Assembly (NCBI RefSeq): GCF_001463745.1
Contig: NZ_BBWJ01000013.1
Location: 44,113-108,112, forward strand
Source of the DNA: Aureimonas sp. AU22
Lineage (GTDB): Bacteria; Pseudomonadota; Alphaproteobacteria; Rhizobiales; Rhizobiaceae
Direction: 5' to 3'
DNA: 64,000 nt
The notes under the pieces are model-generated. The model saw only the letters and a list, made by a program, of their open reading frames with translations. It was not told the origin of the DNA and made no database searches. The stretch's first letter is position 1; every line of letters begins with the position of its first letter. Positions 59,577 through 64,000 of the stretch are shown piece after piece. A program made the translations under genes and the position numbers.

Positions 59577-61067
59577 TCAGCTCATGGCGAGGCGCAGGAG
59601 GGACTCCTGCGTCATCTCCTCGGTGCGCGGGGTGCCCTTCACGCGGCCCTCGTGCATCACGAGGATGCGGTCGGAGACGTTCAGCACCTCCTCGAGTTCG
59701 GAGGAGATGTAGACGATGGAAAGCCCGGCGGCCGTCAGGCTGTCGAGGACGCCCTGGATCTCGGACTTGGCCGCGACGTCGATGCCACGCGTCGGTTCGT
59801 CGAGGATCAGGATGCGGGCATTCTTGGCGAGCCAGCGGCCGAGGATGACCTTCTGCTGGTTGCCGCCGGAGAGCGAGGTGATCGGGTCGGACGCCGCGCC
59901 GATCTTGATGCGCAGGCGGTCGACATAGTCGTCCACCGTCGCGGCCATGCCCCGGAAGTCCATCCAGGCCGGGCCGCGGAAGCGGTCGAGCGTGGCGATG
60001 GTCAGGTTCTCGGCGATCGAGAGGAGCGGGAAGATGCCCTCCTGCTTGCGCTCCTCCGGCAGGTAGACGAGGCCGCGCGCGATGGCGTCGGCGGGATCCG
60101 AGACCGGGCGCGCGTCGCCGAAGATTTCGACCGTGCCTGCTTTCGCTCGGGCAAGGCCGAAGATGCATTTGGCGACCTCCGTGCGGCCGGCGCCGACGAG
60201 GCCGGAGACGCCGAGCACCTCGCCTTCGTGCAGGTCGAAGGACACGTCCTCGAACTCGCCGGGGCGCGTGAGGCCGCTGACGCGCAGCACGACCGGTCGA
60301 TCTTCCAGCCGGCGCGGCGTGTGGGTGGACAGCGCCACCTCGCGGCCGGCCATCAGGGCGACCATCTCATGCTTGGAGGTTCGGCCGGGCTCCAGTTCGC
60401 CGACATGGGCGCCGTCGCGCAGCACCGAGATGCGGTCCGACAGCGCCAGGATCTCGTCCAGGCGGTGGGAGATGTAGAAGGCCGAGCCGCCTCCCTCGCG
60501 AAAGCGACGGATGAAGGCGTAGAGCTTTTCGGTCTCGCGCGTCGTTAGGGCGGCCGTCGGCTCGTCGAAGATGAGGATTCTCGCCTTGGTCGCCACCGCG
60601 CGGGCGATCTGGACGAGCTGCTGCTGTGCCTTCGACAGGTCGCCGGCGACGGCGTCGCCCTCGATCATGTTGTCGACCGCGTGTAGATGGGTGAGCGCCT
60701 CCTCGCGCGTCGCCTTCCAGTCGATCGCGGGGCCGCGTGTGATCTCGGCGCCGAGCATGATGTTCTCGGTGACGGAGAGTGCGGGCACGAGGTTGATCTC
60801 CTGCGGCGCGATGGCGATGCCTGCGCCCTGCGCCTCGCCCGGCGAGTGGAAGTGCACCTCGGCGCCGCCGACGAGAAGCTGGCCGGCGGTGGGGCGCAGG
60901 CGTCCGCAGATGATGTTCATCAGCGTCGACTTGCCCGCGCCGTTCTCGCCGATGATCGCGTGCACCTCGCCGGGGCCGATCGAGACGGAGACGTCCTTCA
61001 GCGCATGCACGACGCCGAAGCTCTTCGACACGTTGCGCGCCTCGAAGGCGGTGGCGATCGCGTCCAT
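59577..61067 (-). CDS. Ribose-class sugar ABC transporter ATPase (RbsA-like, two NBDs)
   Basis: A 496-aa double ATPase typical of CUT2 importers. The first domain has Walker A GENGAGKSTLMNI, Walker B ILIFDEPTAALT and signature VAGDLSKAQQQLVQIARAV (a degenerate LSxAQ form usual here); the second has Walker A-like GLVGAGRTEVAKCIFG, as is normal for NBD2, with the signature SLSGGNQQKVILGRWL. ATG 61067 gives the family start MDAIATAFEARNVSKSFG. Same operon as the binding protein and permease. Confidence 0.94.
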   Translation of the reverse strand: MDAIATAFEARNVSKSFGVVHALKDVSVSIGPGEVHAIIGENGAGKSTLMNIICGRLRPTAGQLLVGGAEVHFHSPGEAQGAGIAIAPQEINLVPALSVTENIMLGAEITRGPAIDWKATREEALTHLHAVDNMIEGDAVAGDLSKAQQQLVQIARAVATKARILIFDEPTAALTTRETEKLYAFIRRFREGGGSAFYISHRLDEILALSDRISVLRDGAHVGELEPGRTSKHEMVALMAGREVALSTHTPRRLEDRPVVLRVSGLTRPGEFEDVSFDLHEGEVLGVSGLVGAGRTEVAKCIFGLARAKAGTVEIFGDARPVSDPADAIARGLVYLPEERKQEGIFPLLSIAENLTIATLDRFRGPAWMDFRGMAATVDDYVDRLRIKIGAASDPITSLSGGNQQKVILGRWLAKNARILILDEPTRGIDVAAKSEIQGVLDSLTAAGLSIVYISSELEEVLNVSDRILVMHEGRVKGTPRTEEMTQESLLRLAMS

Positions 61068-61129
61068 GGCGGGCTCTCCCTGCAACCTTTGTGGGAAGGG
61101 GGCCGGCAAGCCGGCCCCGCATGTCGCTG

Positions 61130-62077
61130 TCAGAGCTGGTCCTTGGTGATGAGGCGCGAGCCGGTGTTGTGGTCCATCGGGATCGTGTGGTTCTGGTTCA
61201 TCGCCACCATGTACTTCACGGCCCAGTAGCCGATGTCCCACTGGCGCTGCGCCTTGAGGGCCGTGATGACGCCCTCCTTCACGAAATCCACCGCCTCGGG
61301 GAGGTCGTCCATGCCGACCACGGCGACGGTGCCGGCCTTGCCGGCGTTCTGGACGGCCCGTGCGATGCCGATCGGATTGGACGCGTTGCAGCCGAAGAAG
61401 CCCTTGATGTTCGGGTGGGCCTGGAGCGCGTTCTCGGTGAGCGAGACGGCTTCCTCCAGCACGTCGTTGTCGGGCTGCTCGAACACGATCTTGACGTTCG
61501 GGAAGTCCTCCAGCGCCTTCTTGAAGCCCTTGATGCGCTCGACGTGGTCGGTCGCGGTCAACGATCCCGACAGGATGCCGACCTCACCCTCGCCGCCGAT
61601 GTGTTCGGCTAGGAACTTGCCGAGATCGAAGCCGTCGCCGTAGCTGTCCTTCTGGCCGACGAAGGCGAAGTCGGGCGAGCAGAACGAGTTGAAGGTGATC
61701 GTGTTGACGCCGGCTTCCCTGGCCTCGCCGAGAAGCTGCACGTTGGTGGCCTGATCGAGGCAGGCGACGGCGAGACCGTCGGGAGCGCGGCCGATATTGG
61801 CCTCGATGCGCTGGTTCTGATCGGCGACGTCGGCCTGGGGCGGCTGGTCCCAGATCATGTTGATCTTGATGCCGTCCTTGGCGAACTCGTCCACCGCGAA
61901 CTGCCCGCCCTGGCGCACCACGTCGTACCAGGGGTGGATGACCTTCGGGATGAAGACGAAGGTCAGTTCCTTGTCGATCGGCTTGATGAGGTCTTCCTGC
62001 CCCTCGGCCAGCGCCGGCAGGGCGGAGCCCGCGAGCACCGAGCCGAGAACGAGGGCGGACCAGAATCCCTTGCGCAT
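61130..62077 (-). CDS. Periplasmic sugar-binding protein (RbsB-like)
   Basis: A 315-aa substrate-binding protein: signal peptide (about residues 1-24, MRKGFWSALVLGSVLAGSALPALA), then two alpha/beta lobes: LTFVFIPKVIHPWYDVVRQGG, GLAVACLDQATNV, GVNTITFNSFCSPDFAFVGQ, GILSGSLTATDHVERIKGFKKAL and FFGCNASNPIGIARAVQ with VVGMDDLPEAVD. This is the CUT2 (ribose/galactose/xylose/polyol) type. The first gene of the importer operon and the divergent partner of the zinc dehydrogenase, so expression of both is probably set by the shared promoter region. Confidence 0.94.
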   Translation of the reverse strand: MRKGFWSALVLGSVLAGSALPALAEGQEDLIKPIDKELTFVFIPKVIHPWYDVVRQGGQFAVDEFAKDGIKINMIWDQPPQADVADQNQRIEANIGRAPDGLAVACLDQATNVQLLGEAREAGVNTITFNSFCSPDFAFVGQKDSYGDGFDLGKFLAEHIGGEGEVGILSGSLTATDHVERIKGFKKALEDFPNVKIVFEQPDNDVLEEAVSLTENALQAHPNIKGFFGCNASNPIGIARAVQNAGKAGTVAVVGMDDLPEAVDFVKEGVITALKAQRQWDIGYWAVKYMVAMNQNHTIPMDHNTGSRLITKDQL

Positions 62078-62332
62078 GTCGTCTTCCTCCCGATAGGGGC
62101 GCCTCCCGCCCCGGAACGGGCAGCCCTCCAGCCACCCGACGCGGCCCGTTCCTCCCGGACCGTATGTCCTCATCGATCTCGCGCACTTTGCGCGGAACGT
62201 CAACACATTTGATCTTCGACTGTGCAATTGTTCGCTTGTATCGCAGCACGGGTCTAGCGACACACTCAACATTAGGCCGTAAAGCCACCTCAACCGCGCT
62301 TAACGCTGATAAGAGCGAGCCATTCGGTATTG

Positions 62333-62348
62333 CAGCAATCGATTGCTG
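62333..62348. promoter_or_regulatory. LacI-family operator-like perfect palindrome
   Basis: CAGCAATCGATTGCTG, a 16-bp perfect palindrome with the central CG of LacI-type operators. It lies in the 363-nt AT-richer divergent promoter region between the binding-protein gene and the dehydrogenase gene, 93 nt from the latter's start codon. No LacI-type gene is seen within the window. Confidence 0.55.
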
Positions 62349-62440
62349 TGAATTTTTGCGCTTTACAAAACACAAATATGCGGCCTACATCCGCCGCACT
62401 GCCCAGTAGAGGCTTCGTCAATCGTTCCGGATGGACTGTC

Positions 62441-63475
62441 ATGAAAGCTGCCCTTCTGCGCGCTCCCAACGACGTCCTGTTCGGCGACGTCGCCGACCCC
62501 ACCCCGGAGCGCGGCGACCTCGTGCTGAAGGTGCGCGCCGCCACGATCTGCGGCACCGACATTCGCATCGTCTCCGGCCGCAAGACGATGGGCGTGCGCT
62601 ACCCCTCCGTGCTCGGCCACGAGTTTTCCGGTGAGATCGTCGATGCCGGCGGCTCCAGCCGCTTCAAGGCGGGCGACGCGGTCTGCGTCGATCCGGCGAT
62701 CGCCTGCGGCCATTGCGCCTACTGCAAGCGCGGGCTCGAGAACGTCTGCGAGAACCTCACCGCCATCGGCTACGAGGTGGACGGGGCCTTCGCCGAATAC
62801 ATCCGCATTCCCGGTCGGGCACTCGAGACCGGCAACGTCTTCGCTATGCCGGAGGGCCTGTCCTTCGAGGAGGCCGCACTCGCCGAGCCGCTGGCCTGCG
62901 TCATCAACGGTCAGGAGAAGGTCGGTGTCGAACGCGGCGACGTGGTCGCCATCCTCGGCTCCGGGCCGATCGGCCTTCTCCATGTGAAGGTGGCCCGCCT
63001 GTCGGGCGCGCGCCGCATCATCGTGTCCGAGCCGAACGCCGGCCGCCGCGCGGCCGCGATGGCCGCCGGAGCGGACGTGGTGGTGGACCCCGTGAGCGAG
63101 GATCTCCATGCGGTTGTGCAGGCCGAATCGGGAGGCATCGGGGCGGACGTCGTGATCGTCGCCATCGGCGTGCCCTCGCTCGCCAACGACGCGCTGGGCC
63201 TTGCCCGCCTTCGCGGCCGCGTCTCGCTGTTCGCCGGCTTCAACAAGGGCGAGATGGCCCCGCTCGACGTCAACGCCATCCACTACAACGAGCTGATCGT
63301 CACCGGCTCCTTCGGCCTGACGCGGCTGCAGTTCGAGAAGTCGCTGAACCTCATCGCGTCGGGGCAACTCGACACGAAGCCGTTCCTGACGCATCGTTTC
63401 GCTCTTCCAGCGATCGGCGAGGCGCTGGAAACCGCCGCGCGCGGCGATGCCATCAAGGTCGCCATCGTATCCTGA
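62441..63475 (+). CDS. Zinc-dependent alcohol/polyol dehydrogenase (MDR family)
   Basis: A 344-aa medium-chain dehydrogenase. Catalytic-zinc region TICGTDIRIV and GHEFSGEIV, structural-zinc cysteines in DPAIACGHCAYCKRGLENVC, nucleotide-binding VVAILGSGPIGLLHVKVA (Rossmann). The overall pattern is of threonine/sorbitol/polyol-type enzymes. ATG 62441 (MKAALLRAP) is the family start; a longer frame is leader. It precedes the GlpD-like gene by 2 nt, so the two are probably co-transcribed and may oxidise one substrate in sequence. Confidence 0.93.
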   Translation: MKAALLRAPNDVLFGDVADPTPERGDLVLKVRAATICGTDIRIVSGRKTMGVRYPSVLGHEFSGEIVDAGGSSRFKAGDAVCVDPAIACGHCAYCKRGLENVCENLTAIGYEVDGAFAEYIRIPGRALETGNVFAMPEGLSFEEAALAEPLACVINGQEKVGVERGDVVAILGSGPIGLLHVKVARLSGARRIIVSEPNAGRRAAAMAAGADVVVDPVSEDLHAVVQAESGGIGADVVIVAIGVPSLANDALGLARLRGRVSLFAGFNKGEMAPLDVNAIHYNELIVTGSFGLTRLQFEKSLNLIASGQLDTKPFLTHRFALPAIGEALETAARGDAIKVAIVS

Positions 63476-63477
63476 TC

Positions 63478-64000
63478 ATGAACGCTGCTCCCGCCATCAT
63501 CCGCCATTTCCCGGTCGTCATCATCGGCGCCGGGATCAACGGCATCGGCACCTTCCGCGACCTCTCCCTGCAGGGCGTGGACTGCCTGCTGATCGACCGG
63601 GGCGACTTCTGCTCGGGGGCGAGCGAGTCCTCCTCGCGCCTGATGCACGGCGGGCTGAAGTACCTCGAGACGGGCGAGTTCCGGCTGGTGCGGCAGTCGG
63701 CGGAGGAGCGCAACATCCTCCTGCGCAACGCGCCGCATTTCGTGACGCCCCTCGAGACGGCGCTGCCCGTGCGCTCCTGGTTCGGCGGCATCGTGCCCTC
63801 GATCAAGCGCTTCCTAGGCCTGAAGGCCAAGCTCAACGATCGGGGCGCGATCATCACCAAGCTCGGCCTGACGATGTACGACGCGTTCGGCCGACGCTTC
63901 CGCACCATGCCGGTCCACCGCTTCATCGGCGGCGCAAGGGCCCGGGCCGAGCTGAAGGGCCTCGACCCCGCGATCACCGCGGTCGGCCTCTACTACGAGG
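63478..64000 (+). CDS. GlpD-like FAD-dependent dehydrogenase (partial, cut at window end)
   Basis: The first 174 residues of an FAD enzyme of the glycerol-3-phosphate dehydrogenase (GlpD) family: FAD motif VVIIGAGINGIGTFRDLSLQG (about residues 13-33), DRGDFCSGASESSSRLMHGGLKYLETGEFRLV (about 41-72) and the conserved RNAPHFV. The 3' part is outside the window. The gene starts 2 nt after the zinc dehydrogenase. It could oxidise glycerol 3-phosphate or, as in erythritol pathways (EryB), another polyol phosphate. Confidence 0.9.
   Translation, partial: MNAAPAIIRHFPVVIIGAGINGIGTFRDLSLQGVDCLLIDRGDFCSGASESSSRLMHGGLKYLETGEFRLVRQSAEERNILLRNAPHFVTPLETALPVRSWFGGIVPSIKRFLGLKAKLNDRGAIITKLGLTMYDAFGRRFRTMPVHRFIGGARARAELKGLDPAITAVGLYYE

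Overview
The window is a GC-rich chromosomal segment of an alphaproteobacterium, most likely Hyphomicrobiales (Rhizobiales). The evidence is the gene order carA / carB-greA-lpsB and trxB-lsrB, the long uvrB with extra N- and C-terminal tails, BA14K-like, extensin-like and YbjN proteins, TTAA-N7-TTAA (CtrA-type) boxes, GGAAC-type general-stress promoters and an AbcR-like small RNA next to lsrB. The genus is not determined. There are no rRNA or tRNA genes, CRISPR arrays, insertion sequences or integrases that I can see. The only clear foreign stretch is an AT-rich gene at about 18.05-20.04 kb.

Layout. 0-13 kb is core metabolism: rplY and prs; an lgt-midA-pgeF-M24 operon; ubiK; ybjN-proC-csaA; a MarR / OmpR-type regulator / histidine kinase operon; ilvE; and a glyoxalase-II-like hydrolase. 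13-18 kb is accessory, with a BA14K-like exported protein behind two CtrA boxes, cspA, and a run of six small exported proteins or lipoproteins; five of the six sit behind GGAAC-N16/17-(CGTT-like) promoters and two share an identical C-terminal tail. At 18.1-20.0 kb lies a solitary AAA ATPase-Toprim (OLD-family-like) gene of clearly different base composition. 20-30 kb holds uvrB, an extensin-like protein, an Arg/Asp-rich exported protein, a thioesterase, a stress-type PRC-barrel protein, a GST, aatA and chrA.

29.8-38.6 kb holds the AbcR-type sRNA with its lsrB/vtlR regulator and trxB, then an ABC exporter, trkH, two LPS-type glycosyltransferases (GT25 and lpsB), a brnTA toxin-antitoxin module whose toxin carries an in-frame amber codon, and greA. 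38.7-50.4 kb is the conserved carB, carA, yqeY, chorismate mutase, dnaG, rpoD region, with a divergent XRE-regulator/small-protein pair inserted between carB and carA. 50.4-57 kb holds a DoxX protein, a GGDEF-EAL protein, a small exported protein, a SIMPL protein, a CYTH protein and a three-gene phospholipid cassette (CDP-alcohol transferase, acyltransferase, CdsA-like).

57-64 kb is a carbon-source uptake and oxidation locus: an aldehyde dehydrogenase, a ribose-class ABC importer (binding protein, double ATPase, permease), a divergent zinc alcohol dehydrogenase, and a GlpD-like FAD enzyme cut by the window edge. A perfect LacI-type palindrome lies in the divergent promoter. The gene content suggests a polyol or sugar-alcohol substrate, but this is inference.
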